Source: Rhodanobacter glycinis
GTDB taxonomy: Bacteria > Pseudomonadota > Gammaproteobacteria > Xanthomonadales > Rhodanobacteraceae
Assembly: GCF_900114325.1 (NCBI RefSeq)
Contig: NZ_FOSR01000006.1
Span: 62,001-126,000, forward strand
Reading direction: 5' to 3'
DNA: 64,000 bases
Below, one piece after another: positions 8,169 through 16,976 of this stretch (positions within the stretch are counted from its first letter, which is position 1; each line of letters opens with the position of its first letter). The notes below the pieces were generated by a model. The model was not told where the DNA came from and did no database searches. It saw only the letters and a program-made list of their open reading frames with translations. Made by a program: the position numbers and the translations under genes.

Positions 8169-9308
8169 TCAGGTACCCGCCTGCATGTCGTTCAGTGCAT
8201 TGTCCAGTCGTTGCACCGTGCCGTCGACATCCCTGAGCTTGTCGATACCGAACAGGCCGAGGCGGAATGTCTTGAAATCGGCAGGCTCGTCGCAGGCCAG
8301 CGGCGTACCAGCGGCAATCTGCAGGCCGCGTTTGGCGAATGCACTGCCATTGTGGATGGTGTCGTCATCGGTGTAGCTCACCACCACGCCGGGTGCCTGG
8401 AAGCCTTCGGCAGCCACGCTGGGCAGGTCGCGCCGCACCAGCAAGGCCCGCACCTTGCGACCCAACTCCAACTGCGCGTTGCGTGCGTGTTCCAGGCCCA
8501 TCGCCATGGTTTCGTCCATGGCATCACGCAGTGTCACCAGCGCATCGGTGGGCATGGTCGAGTGATAAGCGTGGCCGCCGTTTTCGTACGCCGTCATCAC
8601 CGCGCGCCATTTGGCCAGATCCAGGGTGAAGCTGGAACTTTGCGTGGCCTTGAGCCGTGCCTCCGCCTCGGCTGAAAGCATCACCAAAGCCGCGCAAGGG
8701 CTTGCGCTCCAGGTTTTTTGCGGGGCGCTCAGCAAGACGTCCACGCCCACTTTTTCCATGTCGACCCACAGTGTGCCGCTGGCGATGCAATCCAGCACGA
8801 ACATGCCGCCATGTGCGTGCACGGCCGTCGCCACGCGCTGCAAGTAGTCATCGGGCAACAGCATGCCAGACGAGGTTTCCACGTGCGGCGCGAATACCAG
8901 GTCAGGCTTGTGCTCGGCAATGCTGGCGATGACGTCGTCGATCGGCGGTGGTGCAAACGGGGCCTGGTGCGCGGTACCGGTCGGACGCGCCTTGAGCACG
9001 GTAGTGTGCGAAGGAATCCGGCCGGCCTCGAAGATCTGGCTCCAGCGATAACTGAACCAGCCGTTGCGGATGATCAGCACGTTCTTGCCATGCGCAAATT
9101 GCCGCGCCACGGATTCCATGCCCGTCGTACCGCCACCCGGGACAAGCGCCACTGCGTGCGCGCGATAAACCGCCTTCAGGTTTTTCGACAGGTCGCGCAT
9201 GACCTGCTGGAAGCGCTGCGACATGTGGTTGAGCGCGCGATCGGTGAACACCACCGAATATTCCTGCAGGCCCTGCGGGTCGACACCGGGTGATTGGGAT
9301 GCATGCAT
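8169..9308 (-). CDS. Class V aminotransferase (alanine-glyoxylate / AEP transaminase type)
   Basis: 379 residues from ATG 9308, which has AAGGTGG five bases upstream; a GTG at 9317 also opens the frame. A fold-type I PLP enzyme: the glycine-rich PGGGTTGMES near residue 57, the cofactor-binding aspartate in VLDCIASG (about D173) and the Schiff-base lysine in SAPQKTWSASP (about K198). Class V members transfer amino groups between alanine or serine and glyoxylate, or handle 2-aminoethylphosphonate. The sequence does not let me choose. No phosphonate or photorespiration genes lie nearby. Cytosolic; monocistronic, facing the epimerase-like gene's 3' end. Confidence 0.8.
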   Translation of the reverse strand: MHASQSPGVDPQGLQEYSVVFTDRALNHMSQRFQQVMRDLSKNLKAVYRAHAVALVPGGGTTGMESVARQFAHGKNVLIIRNGWFSYRWSQIFEAGRIPSHTTVLKARPTGTAHQAPFAPPPIDDVIASIAEHKPDLVFAPHVETSSGMLLPDDYLQRVATAVHAHGGMFVLDCIASGTLWVDMEKVGVDVLLSAPQKTWSASPCAALVMLSAEAEARLKATQSSSFTLDLAKWRAVMTAYENGGHAYHSTMPTDALVTLRDAMDETMAMGLEHARNAQLELGRKVRALLVRRDLPSVAAEGFQAPGVVVSYTDDDTIHNGSAFAKRGLQIAAGTPLACDEPADFKTFRLGLFGIDKLRDVDGTVQRLDNALNDMQAGT

Positions 9309-9466
9309 GGTTTCCACCTTGGTTTCAAAGAAGCCGGGTACGTTTGCCTGACGAAAAGACTACCAAACACACCCAAGGCCGAGGCCAGCAAACGCGCGCG
9401 CCCTGCCATGCCGAAGCCGGGCCTGCGCTCATCCAGCCACACTGCGCCATGGCTCGTCCCATCCGT

Positions 9467-10126
9467 TCAGCGCGACGCCAGCGCTTTCATGTCGGCCCAC
9501 TCGTGGATGTTCACACCGATGGCGCCGTCGCTTGCGGCCCGCACCATCGCGCGCGCGACATCCACACCCGCGATGCCGCGGTACTTGCGTGCGCCGCCCA
9601 CGAACAGCCAGTCGATCGCCGGCCACACCGCGATACTGAGTCGCTCAAGTGGCCGGCGCTCTTCGCGCTGGCCAAGCAACTGCGATGGCCGGAAAACATG
9701 CGTGCGTGCGATACCCAACGCGATCACGTCGCGCTCCGTTTCACCCTTCGTACGGAGGTAGAAAAGCGACGAACCCGCCTTCGCACCCACTGCCGAGATC
9801 AGAAAGACACCAGTCGCGCCGCGCGCCTGCGCCACGGCGGCGGCGCGCACCGGGTAGTCGTGATCGATACGGTAATAGGCCGCCTCGTCGGGCACCTTGG
9901 CCTTGGTCGTGCCGAGTGCGATGAAGACGTCATCCGCGTCGATCCTGTCGGCCAGCGCGGGTAGTGCATCGATATCACCAACGAGCGTCACCAGCTTCGC
10001 GTGCGTCACGCCCGGGTCACGCCGCACGACGATGGTGACGCGGTCGTAATCGGCGCTTGCCAACAGCATCGGCAGCAACTGCGAACCAATGAATCCGGTG
10101 GCGCCGAAAACGAGTGCTTTCTTCAT
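9467..10126 (-). CDS. NAD(P)-binding atypical SDR (HTATIP2/YbjT-like)
   Basis: 219 residues from ATG 10126. A Rossmann dinucleotide motif FGATGFIGSQLL sits at residues 7-18, a second-strand Arg pair at RR 35-36 suggests NADP preference, and an acidic turn VGDI follows. The catalytic YxxxK of classical SDRs is replaced by a Y/K arrangement in the segment SSLFYLRTKGETE (about 123-135), typical of small HTATIP2-like oxidoreductases. Substrate unknown. The frame is open upstream to 10315, but that part runs through a repeat. No operon partner: the next gene in the same direction is separated by a 260-base repeat-bearing spacer. Confidence 0.75.
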   Translation of the reverse strand: MKKALVFGATGFIGSQLLPMLLASADYDRVTIVVRRDPGVTHAKLVTLVGDIDALPALADRIDADDVFIALGTTKAKVPDEAAYYRIDHDYPVRAAAVAQARGATGVFLISAVGAKAGSSLFYLRTKGETERDVIALGIARTHVFRPSQLLGQREERRPLERLSIAVWPAIDWLFVGGARKYRGIAGVDVARAMVRAASDGAIGVNIHEWADMKALASR

Positions 10127-10202
10127 GGTGGCAGCTCGAAGCTCAAGGATGGGCGACGCGCCATTGTGCGCCACGATCAGGGAGAGTTGTCTCCGGCACG
10201 CA

Positions 10203-10340
10203 TGGCGCTTGCCCGGACTCTGTTCGCCCTGGGCGCAGGCCGCGGGCCGAAGTCGAAGGACATGTCGGCGATGGGCTGCCCACGCTCGGTGACGCTTCGA
10301 CTCCGCCCGTTGCACGGGCTACGCTCAGCGCGAACGGTTG
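10203..10340. repeat. Palindromic pair of the TTCGCCCTGAGCG family
   Basis: Left unit 10221-10259 (TTCGCCCTGGGCG ... GAAGTCGAAGG) and inverted right unit about 10303-10338 (CTTCGACTCCG ... CTCAGCGCGAACGG), separated by about 45 bases. Same family as 686-789, 28327-28434 and 30285-30381. Confidence 0.7.
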
Positions 10341-10386
10341 ACCGTCGGGTGATTCCAGTCCATCTCCATCCGCTCGCGACACCGTT

Positions 10387-11175
10387 TCATGCCGCGTCCG
10401 GCCGCTCCTGTTTCAGCACGCGGTCGAACAGCGCGAACATCTCGGACCAGCCGCGCTTGGCCGCCGCCTCGTCGTAAACCGGGAAGTCCGGCTTCATCCA
10501 GCCGTGCGAAGCGCCGCGATACAGTTCGCAGCGGTAGCGCACGCCCGCATCGTCCAGCGCCTGCTCGAAGCGCTCGACCATGTCCGGCGGGCTACTGCCA
10601 TCGTTGTCGGCCACCGCAACGTACAACTCGGCGCGGATCTTCGGCGCCAGCAAATGCGGGCTGACCGGGTCGTCGGTGGCCAGCCGGCCACCGTGGAAGC
10701 TGACTGCGGCCGCCACGCGATCGGGATACGTCCCCGCTGCGGCGATTGCCATGCCGCCGCCCATGCAGAAACCGACCGTGCCGATTACGTCGCCGGCCAC
10801 GTCCTTGCGTGTGTCGAGATACGCCAGCAACGCCTCGGTATCCTGCGCGGCCTTGACGTTGTCCGTACTCGCCATCAGCGGCCCGACTACGGCCCGGAAG
10901 CCGCCGCTGGCGAACACTTCCTTCGGATCAAGCGGACCATAGGCGCCGTACCGGTAGAACAGATCCGGCACCAGCACCACGTAGCCACTGGCGGCGATGT
11001 GCTCGCCCATCTGCATCAATCCCGGGCGGATGCCGAACGCATCCATGTAGACGATTACCGCCGGCCAAGGCCCCGTCCCTTCGGGCGTAAAGACATGCGT
11101 CGCGCATTGCCCGTCCGGGGTACGGATATTGATTGTTTCGTGCTTGATCATGTTTTTGCTCGCAGTGGAAGGCAT
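10387..11175 (-). CDS. Dienelactone hydrolase family protein
   Basis: 262 residues if started at ATG 11175 (GAGG ten bases upstream); ATG 11151 is the alternative and gives the common family N-terminus MIKHETINIRTPDG. Alpha/beta-hydrolase fold with a cysteine nucleophile in GTVGFCMGGG (C137), an acid in VAVADND (about D190) and a histidine in GASHGW (about 220), the Cys-Asp-His triad of dienelactone hydrolases. These enzymes hydrolyse 4-carboxymethylenebutenolides, but many bacterial paralogues act on unrelated esters. No aromatic-degradation operon is adjacent. Cytosolic. Confidence 0.8.
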   Translation of the reverse strand: MPSTASKNMIKHETINIRTPDGQCATHVFTPEGTGPWPAVIVYMDAFGIRPGLMQMGEHIAASGYVVLVPDLFYRYGAYGPLDPKEVFASGGFRAVVGPLMASTDNVKAAQDTEALLAYLDTRKDVAGDVIGTVGFCMGGGMAIAAAGTYPDRVAAAVSFHGGRLATDDPVSPHLLAPKIRAELYVAVADNDGSSPPDMVERFEQALDDAGVRYRCELYRGASHGWMKPDFPVYDEAAAKRGWSEMFALFDRVLKQERPDAA

Positions 11176-11275
11176 GCGCCGATCGCCTCGTGGCGCACGA
11201 CAGGTATCGCACCGCGACATGCCGGCGCACAGGCATCGAAGCATGATAGCGCGCCGGCATTTTCCCGCTGTCCGT

Positions 11276-12247
11276 CTACTTCAGTTCTGCTGGTTTGAAG
11301 GAGTATCCATGTGACTTCCACCCCGACGCGATGCCCATGTCGTAGCCGTACACAAGCGTGATTCGCACGGTGTCCTCGCTGGCGATGTCAGGGTCCGCCC
11401 TGGCAACCAACTGGGCGATGCGCTTCGCCATGGCGCTGTCATCCGACAGCGGCGCATCCAGCCGTAGCGTCGCCTGCATGGAGCGGGTCACGCTGCCGTT
11501 GAAGTTGAGCCGCGTGCGACCCACCTGCGCCGACATGACATGAGGCTGCGTCGACAGTGTCTGATACATCGGCAGCATGCCGGCAAAGCTGGTGGTCGCC
11601 GCCAGTCGCTTCGCCACTGCTGGCACACCCAGCGTCAACAACGCCAGCACCGCCACGACCACCAGATGCCCTCGCCAGATCGACGGGAAGTTCGCGCGCG
11701 CCGCCGCGGGGGCTGCCTGTACCACGTACGAACCTACCGCCAGATCGTGCAGGGACTGCCGCGTGCGGCGGTTGAAAACATAGAGATAGATGATCGACAA
11801 GATGCCACCGAAGACCATCAGCGCCAGCACACAGCCAAGCACATAGCCGAGCGCGGACGTCAGCATCCATTGCGAATTGAACGCGGTGCCATTGGCAAAA
11901 AAAGGCACGCCCAGCACCACGTAACGCAACATGGAGCGCGGCAACGACAGCACCCCGCCCTGCGCATCGACCACACGCAAGCCCAACCAGCGCATGGCCA
12001 GAGTCTGCCCGCCGAACACACGACTGTTGCACAAACCAAAGTACGCCAGCGCGATCACGAAACCGATCAGCTTCGCCGCATCCCCCATGCGTGCCAGCGG
12101 ACCAAAAAACAACGTGCCGATAATCATGCCGAGCGCACCCAGCATCAGCAGATCGATAACGAGCGCAAACAACCGGCGCCAGAAACCGGCGATGACGAAT
12201 GGTGCCGCAGGCAGCATCGGCGGCTGGGCCGCAGTCGTGGTGTTCAT
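11276..12247 (-). CDS. RDD-family membrane protein
   Basis: 323 residues from ATG 12247 with GGAGGGGAC six bases upstream; the longer frame to 12472 is repeat sequence. The N-terminal half carries the RDD signature (FWRRLFALVIDLLM, R-D-D pattern residues 23-37) and about four membrane helices, with GGQTLAMRWLGLRVVD typical of the family. From about residue 205 a further helix is followed by an extracytoplasmic domain of about 110 residues ending KPAELK that I do not recognise. RDD proteins are small transporters or membrane anchors, some linked to Na+ or Li+/H+ exchange. Function here open. Confidence 0.75.
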   Translation of the reverse strand: MNTTTAAQPPMLPAAPFVIAGFWRRLFALVIDLLMLGALGMIIGTLFFGPLARMGDAAKLIGFVIALAYFGLCNSRVFGGQTLAMRWLGLRVVDAQGGVLSLPRSMLRYVVLGVPFFANGTAFNSQWMLTSALGYVLGCVLALMVFGGILSIIYLYVFNRRTRQSLHDLAVGSYVVQAAPAAARANFPSIWRGHLVVVAVLALLTLGVPAVAKRLAATTSFAGMLPMYQTLSTQPHVMSAQVGRTRLNFNGSVTRSMQATLRLDAPLSDDSAMAKRIAQLVARADPDIASEDTVRITLVYGYDMGIASGWKSHGYSFKPAELK

Positions 12248-12297
12248 GATGTCCCCTCCTTCCCTGAAGGGAGTCTCGAACAACCGCTTTATTTGCT

Positions 12298-12392
12298 CGT
12301 CATCCCGGCCAAAGCCGGGATCCAGCGACTTTAAAACGCCTGAAGTACAAAGGCACTGGATTCCGGCTTTCGCCGGAATGACGCAGATTGAA
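12298..12392. repeat. CGTCATCCCGGCCAAAGCCGG inverted pair
   Basis: CGTCATCCCGGC...GGGATCCAG at 12298-12324 and GGATTCCGGCTTTCGCCGG AATGACG at about 12358-12383, facing each other around a unique loop. Same family as the 6843-6959 element. It lies just upstream of the RDD gene. Confidence 0.7.
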
Positions 12393-12706
12393 AGGTTTTT
12401 CGAGATTCCCTGTAGGGAGCATCTTGCCGTAAACGCGAGGATGCTGGCGAGACCTGCCCGAACAGGGGCCACTCAACCCTCGCAGCGATCAAGGCCGTGA
12501 GCGGATTGTGGGCCGTGCGGCGACGCTCGCGGACGGCGGCGTGGTGCGCTCGGCGGTCTGGGCAGAACGGTGGAGACAGACAAGGCAAGCCTCCATTTTT
12601 GCCATCGAGGGAACCCTGCGCGAGAGAATCTGTCTACCGGGATCGCCCGAAACACAGCCATGCCGCCGGCATGCGCAAGCTTCGTTTGGGTATTTCGCTT
12701 GAATGA
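12393..12706. other. Spacer upstream of the proline-rich gene
   Basis: No recognised gene or repeat. Two short plus-strand frames cross it (for example from 12497) without ribosome sites. It should contain the promoters of the divergent RDD and proline-rich genes, but I cannot pick convincing -35/-10 boxes. Confidence 0.4.
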
Positions 12707-13774
12707 GGCCGTCTCATCGAACGTTCCGGGCAGGTCCGACATCCCTCCGAGGAGGATCGCGCACGCGGTCTGGCATCTCTCGACATCGGTACACGCGAGA
12801 CCCTGCGGCGCCGGCGTTGGCGACAACCACCGTCGCTGACACGCCGGGAGTGGGCGCTCGCGCTGACGTTGACCCTGGTGCTGCACGCGCTGTTCGCGCT
12901 GGTGCTGTGGAACGAGATGCGGTCCAGTCCGGCGCACCCGACGCGGGTGCACGCGGATATCAACCAGGTGCTGGTGGTGCGCCTGCTGGACCAGACCAGC
13001 ACACCGCCCGCCGCGCAGCCACCTGCACCACCCGCGCCGCCCCAATTGACCGCGTCGCGGCAGGGAGCGACGCCACACGCCCGCCCCGTCACGCACGAGA
13101 AGCCACGCCGTGGCGCGATGGTGGTGCAGGATCATGAAACAGCGCCAGCACAAGCGGCTTCCGTAGCCACGGCGGCGGACAACAGTGTGTTCGCGAAAGA
13201 TGGCTCGGTACGACTACCGCCCCCGACGAACCATTGGGCGCCACAAAGCGCCAAGGCCAAGCAGCCCAAGCTCGCGGACGATCGCCGGATCATGCAGCAC
13301 GACCTGAACCGGATGCACACCACACAAACCCGGTTCGAAAAATATTTTCCGCCGCCGAACGAGACCGCCGGTGGCGCGCTGGGCCGCCATATGGGTGATG
13401 CGCTCAAGAAGATCGCCAAAAGCATCTGCAATCCCAAGAAGAGCAGCATGGCTACCAACATGCTGTGCGCCGCACCACCCCTGCCCCCGTCGTCCAAGGA
13501 TCGCGACGAACGCATCAGCCTGCCGTCCGCGCCACTGGCCGGCAATCCGCATCCGGCCAAGCCGCTGCCACTGGCAACCTGCATCACCATCTACAAGGCG
13601 AGCGGGCCGTTGCCGTACGGCTGCCCGATCAACACGCCTGACCTGGCCTTCAAGGCCGAGATGCAGGTATGCATCGACCTGTTCCGCGCCGGCAAGCGCC
13701 TCAAGACATGGTGCCCGCCTGATACACCCAAACGCGCGGCTGCCGAATCGAAGAAGCGGGATGGAGGCCACTGA
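12707..13774 (+). CDS. Proline-rich single-pass envelope protein, TonB-like architecture, start unclear
   Basis: The frame is open from 12707 (after TGA 12704-12706) to TGA 13772-13774. The first formal start codon is TTG 12869, but the bases before it encode a basic stretch followed by TRREWALALTLTLVLHALF, which runs smoothly into the membrane helix, so the true start is probably upstream; a good SD-like AGGAGG lies at 12750-12755. After the single N-terminal helix come a proline/alanine-rich linker (PPAAQPPAPPAPPQ) and a C-terminal region with six to seven cysteines (ICNPKKSS, NMLCA, PLATCI, YGCPIN, QVCIDL, TWCPP). The layout resembles energy-transducer proteins, but no TonB C-terminal domain is recognisable. 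Confidence 0.55.
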   Translation, partial: GRLIERSGQVRHPSEEDRARGLASLDIGTRETLRRRRWRQPPSLTRREWALALTLTLVLHALFALVLWNEMRSSPAHPTRVHADINQVLVVRLLDQTSTPPAAQPPAPPAPPQLTASRQGATPHARPVTHEKPRRGAMVVQDHETAPAQAASVATAADNSVFAKDGSVRLPPPTNHWAPQSAKAKQPKLADDRRIMQHDLNRMHTTQTRFEKYFPPPNETAGGALGRHMGDALKKIAKSICNPKKSSMATNMLCAAPPLPPSSKDRDERISLPSAPLAGNPHPAKPLPLATCITIYKASGPLPYGCPINTPDLAFKAEMQVCIDLFRAGKRLKTWCPPDTPKRAAAESKKRDGGH

Positions 13775-13823
13775 GCGAACCCCGTTCAGCGTTCTCCATC
13801 CCGACATTGTGTGGCTTGCGAGA

Positions 13824-14048
13824 TCAGAGCTCCGGTACTTCGCCAGACTGGAACAGCACGCGCGGCGTACCGTAATCCCCGCCTTCTTCGTCCACATCCA
13901 TGCTGTAGGCAATCACGCCGGCATGCTTGTCGGCCATCAGCGCGGCCCTGCGTGCAGCCTCGTCGCCCGTCTTGAATTGCAACACCTGGCCTGCTTTCAA
14001 GCCCTGCTTCGCGTGGTCGAACGGCTGCACTACGTGGATCGTTTCCAT
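13824..14048 (-). CDS. Small conserved-looking acidic protein
   Basis: 74 residues from ATG 14048, chosen because AGGAGG sits four bases upstream; the enclosing longer frame is an antisense overlap of the methyltransferase region. The sequence METIHVVQPFDHAKQGLKAG starts a small beta-rich domain, followed by a helix (EAARRAALMADKHAG) and an acidic stretch DVDEEGGDYGTP. I do not recognise a family. The helix with alternating Ala/Arg and the GVIAYSMDVD strand resemble a small fold in which a protein surface is presented for binding. It lies 103 bases downstream of the methyltransferase on the same strand, so the two may be co-transcribed. Confidence 0.65.
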   Translation of the reverse strand: METIHVVQPFDHAKQGLKAGQVLQFKTGDEAARRAALMADKHAGVIAYSMDVDEEGGDYGTPRVLFQSGEVPEL

Positions 14049-14151
14049 ATGCCCTCCTGTGGGACGGCAAGTATGCGGGAATCGACGGCCAGCAAGACAC
14101 GGAACGGCGCTGGCTTTTCTGAAAAAGTGCGTTCCAAGCCAGAGGCTTGAT

Positions 14152-14994
14152 TCAACGCCGCAACGCGAGCACGCCATCCAGCGCGAGCTGCGGCTTGAAG
14201 CCGGCCTTCTCCAGCCGCCTGGCCACTTCGCGCGGCACATCCCGACCGGTGGTGAGCTTGTTGGGGCTGCCAGTGTAGTGGAACAGTTTCCCGCCCCGGC
14301 GCAGCACGCGTGCAAGCTGGTCGTAGAACACCTGCGAATACAGTTCGCCGGCAATACCGAAACGCGGCGGGTCGTGCAGCGCGGCGTCGATCGAGGCATC
14401 GGCGACCTGGCTGATCGCCAGCGATACATCGGCGTGGCGCAACTGCAGGCGCCCTTCATTGGCCGGGTCTTCAGCGTCTGGCGACCACGGGTTGAGCGTG
14501 CGCAGCCACAACACGTCGGCATTCTTCTCGAACGAATCGATGCGCGCCGCACCCGCCTGCAGGCAGCAGGCCGCAAAATAGCCAAGGCCGCCGCAGGTAT
14601 CGAGCACGCGCTTGCCGCGCGGTTCGATCAGCGCCACCTTGTGGCGCGCATCCTCAAACGGCGATTGCTTCGAGGTGGGCAGCATCTTGATGCCATCGAT
14701 CTCGAATGTCGGCGCGCCCCATTCAGTCGGCGCCAGCTTGATCAGCGAGCCGGAGAAACGCGCTGCCGGCACGAACTCGTCGCCGTCCCAGTAGTAGATC
14801 GTCCGATCCTTCAGCGACGGCGGATACGGATAACGCATGCCCCGCCATTGCCAGACATCCGCCTGAAGCAACGCCACGCCCTGCGACAGGCCCAGGTCGA
14901 GCGAACCGCTCCATTCGCCAGCACTGGCATCGCGCGCGGCCAGCAGAGCTTGGGCGGTTGCGCGCACGAACAGGGGACCAATGTAACGGGGCAT
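14152..14994 (-). CDS. SAM-dependent methyltransferase, class I
   Basis: 280 residues from ATG 14994. The SAM-binding motif I reads VLDTCGGLGYFA (about residues 132-143) and an acidic residue ends strand 2 (IDSFEKN). A DPPRFG motif is near residue 210; DPP(R/Y)F is characteristic of RNA- or amino-group methyltransferases and also of spermidine-synthase-like members annotated in this bacterial group. The N-terminal 110 residues are a separate domain without membrane segments. Substrate cannot be named. The reading frame continues upstream to 15114, but that part has no coding character. Confidence 0.7.
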   Translation of the reverse strand: MPRYIGPLFVRATAQALLAARDASAGEWSGSLDLGLSQGVALLQADVWQWRGMRYPYPPSLKDRTIYYWDGDEFVPAARFSGSLIKLAPTEWGAPTFEIDGIKMLPTSKQSPFEDARHKVALIEPRGKRVLDTCGGLGYFAACCLQAGAARIDSFEKNADVLWLRTLNPWSPDAEDPANEGRLQLRHADVSLAISQVADASIDAALHDPPRFGIAGELYSQVFYDQLARVLRRGGKLFHYTGSPNKLTTGRDVPREVARRLEKAGFKPQLALDGVLALRR

Positions 14995-15204
14995 GCGGAA
15001 CTCTCGGGAATGGAATGATGCGAGGGGATACCCCGCCGTGGAAGCCTGCCTGATCAGCCACGTCGTCAAGGTCCTCTTCGGAGGCGGATGACGATCGCGG
15101 GGGCGGCCCTGCACTCATGGGGCAATACAGGAATTTTCCCACGAATGCCCTCGTTGCCGAACCAGGCAGGAGACAACGATCCCATTCGGCTCCCTGTCGC
15201 CGGC

Positions 15205-15236
15205 ATAAACGAAAGCCGGCTTGCGCCGGCCTTCGC
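15205..15236 (-). terminator. Hairpin terminator on the minus strand
   Basis: Read on the minus strand: GAAGGCCGGC, loop GCAA, GCCGGCTTTC, then GTTT. A 10-bp stem with one G-U pair, about 45 bases downstream of the stop of the micro-ORF at 15279-15413. It supports a transcript arriving from that direction. Confidence 0.6.
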
Positions 15237-15278
15237 ATTACACCCACCTGATCGACGGCCATGCCGTCGCCCGGATGA

Positions 15279-15413
15279 TTACGAACAGGCCTTGCCGTGC
15301 TCGGCATGATCACCCTTGGCCTTAGCGGCCGCCTCGCTCATGTACTCGCCGTGCTTGCAAGATGCGAAGATGGCTGATGCCTTTCCCGCTGCCTTTGGCG
15401 CGGGAGCGTACAA
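15279..15413 (-). CDS. Possible micro-protein (up to 44 residues)
   Basis: A short frame from TTG 15413 to TAA 15279-15281. Its C-terminal half (CKHGEYMSEA, KAKGDHAEHG, KACS) is charged, with two cysteines and three histidines, and is free of the amino-acid bias of shadow frames in this genome. An internal ATG would give only 20 residues. A terminator-like hairpin follows. No good ribosome-binding site is visible, so translation is uncertain. The Cys/His content would suit metal binding, but that is speculation. Confidence 0.3.
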   Translation of the reverse strand: MYAPAPKAAGKASAIFASCKHGEYMSEAAAKAKGDHAEHGKACS

Positions 15414-15494
15414 TCAATGACTGTTTGTTCGGGCCGGGTTCGGCATGTTCGTGTGCCGGAAAAGTGAGCCCGGGCTTCTTATGGGCACCCCGTC

Positions 15495-15932
15495 ATGCGC
15501 CATCCCCTGCATCCCACGCTGGCCCACTTTCCGGTGGCCTGCTGGTCAATCGCCACCATCGCGGACTTTGCCACGCCGCACTACGGGCCCTCTGCCTGGC
15601 ACCTGGCCGATGTGTTGCTTTGGATCGGAGCACTCGCCGCGATACCGACCATCATCGTCGGCATCTTCGAGCTGACCGCGATTCCGAAAGAACCTGCGTC
15701 GGTGCGTACCGGCTTCACGCACATGGGCATCATGTTCATGGCCTTCATCCTCTACCTCGTGAGCCTGCTGCTGCGCGATCACGAAGGCCAGTTCATCCAC
15801 CCCGATACCGTGGCGCGGGCGTTCAGCGTGGCGGGCTTCGTCTTTCTGCTGGTCGGCGGCTGGCTGGGCGGCACCCTGGTCTACGGCCACGGTGCGGGTG
15901 GCGACCACAAGGATGGCGAAACATCCGCCTGA
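15495..15932 (+). CDS. DUF2231-type four-helix membrane protein
   Basis: 145 residues. It begins MRHPLHPTLAHFPVACW, the typical opening of DUF2231 proteins (conserved HP.L.HFP), followed by four membrane helices (about 10-30, 40-62, 76-95 and 113-135). A histidine-rich C-terminus (YGHGAGGDHKDGE) follows. Such proteins occur beside respiratory and stress genes and the conserved histidines may bind haem or metal. Role here unknown. No strong SD upstream. The next gene starts about 100 bases downstream on the same strand. Confidence 0.75.
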   Translation: MRHPLHPTLAHFPVACWSIATIADFATPHYGPSAWHLADVLLWIGALAAIPTIIVGIFELTAIPKEPASVRTGFTHMGIMFMAFILYLVSLLLRDHEGQFIHPDTVARAFSVAGFVFLLVGGWLGGTLVYGHGAGGDHKDGETSA

Positions 15933-16036
15933 GCGGAAACGCGGGCTTGAACCCAGGGGTGAAATGGCGCGATTTCTGATTGCCGCCAGCGCTTTTGGCA
16001 TACGATTCCTGCTCGCCGATCCGCCAAGAGATACCC

Positions 16037-16861
16037 ATGCCCCGTCTTATCGTTATCGCGGCCATGCTGACCGCCGCAGCCACGGCTGCCTTCACGCCCG
16101 CAGCGTCGGCGCAATCCAGTTTCTTCGGGATAAGTGCGCCCAAGACACCGGTGGCGCTGCACCAGAAACTCGACCAGCCGGTAGCACCCCGACTGCTGGC
16201 CACTCTCGAGCAGGCCAGCCATCGCGGCCTCGCCTTCCGCACCCAACCGGACGCGACCGTCCTCAAGGCCATCCCGGGCACGCGCCTCACCACCGATGGC
16301 AAGGTGGGATTGCTGTACGTCGGCGCCGACTTCTGTCCGTACTGCGCCAGCCAACGTTGGGGCGTGATGTTGACGCTGTTGCGTTTCGGCAAGCTCGGCG
16401 GGCTGCGTTACATGCTCTCCACTGCCAGCGACGTGTATCCCAACACAGTCACGGTGACCTTCCAGCACGCAAGCTATCAGAGCCCGTATCTCGATTTTCA
16501 GGCAGTGGAAACCGCGGACCGTGATGAGCAGCCGCTGATGATTCCGAACAAGTCGCAGATGCGGATCCTGAACACTTTCGACGCACCGCCGTACGTGCAG
16601 TTCGCCGGATCCATCCCCTTTGTCTACCTCGACGGCAAATACGAACTGGGCCAGTTGCTGGTGACACCGGACCAGCTCAAGGACCAGAACTGGCAGCAAA
16701 TCGCGACCGCGCTGGCCGACCCGAAAAGTGCACTCTTTCGTAGCGTGATGCCCCGGGTCAACCTGCTGACTGCAGCCATCTGCCATCTTGACGGCGGCAA
16801 GCCGGTCGACGTCTGCACCGCACCCGGCGTGGCGGCGGCCAAGAGCGTTCTGGCCAAGTGA
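16037..16861 (+). CDS. DUF929-like secreted thioredoxin-fold protein
   Basis: 274 residues from ATG 16037 (AAGAG upstream); a start at 15980 would bury the signal peptide. The signal sequence runs to about residue 25 (PAASA). The central region reads VGADFCPYCASQRW with C100 and C103, a thioredoxin-type CPYC redox pair in the pattern of the DUF929 family, better known from Archaea. Residues 140-275 include a strand-helix segment SIPFVYLDGKYELG corresponding to the C-terminal half of the thioredoxin fold. Two further cysteines (about 254 and 264) might form a structural disulphide. Likely a periplasmic disulphide oxidoreductase of unknown target. Confidence 0.7.
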   Translation: MPRLIVIAAMLTAAATAAFTPAASAQSSFFGISAPKTPVALHQKLDQPVAPRLLATLEQASHRGLAFRTQPDATVLKAIPGTRLTTDGKVGLLYVGADFCPYCASQRWGVMLTLLRFGKLGGLRYMLSTASDVYPNTVTVTFQHASYQSPYLDFQAVETADRDEQPLMIPNKSQMRILNTFDAPPYVQFAGSIPFVYLDGKYELGQLLVTPDQLKDQNWQQIATALADPKSALFRSVMPRVNLLTAAICHLDGGKPVDVCTAPGVAAAKSVLAK

Positions 16862-16976
16862 AAACGGAGGGCGCTTGACCTCCCCCGCCACCTGGCCCGA
16901 CGGAAACGTCCAGGTCGCAAAGGGAATCGCGCCAGCGTGACACGCTTGCCATCACCCATTTCCGGTCGAGGTGCCC

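Noticed and set aside
12393-12868. Possible riboswitch upstream of the proline-rich gene
   Set aside because: No known consensus fold could be matched by eye. The long leader is better explained by an unrecognised start upstream.
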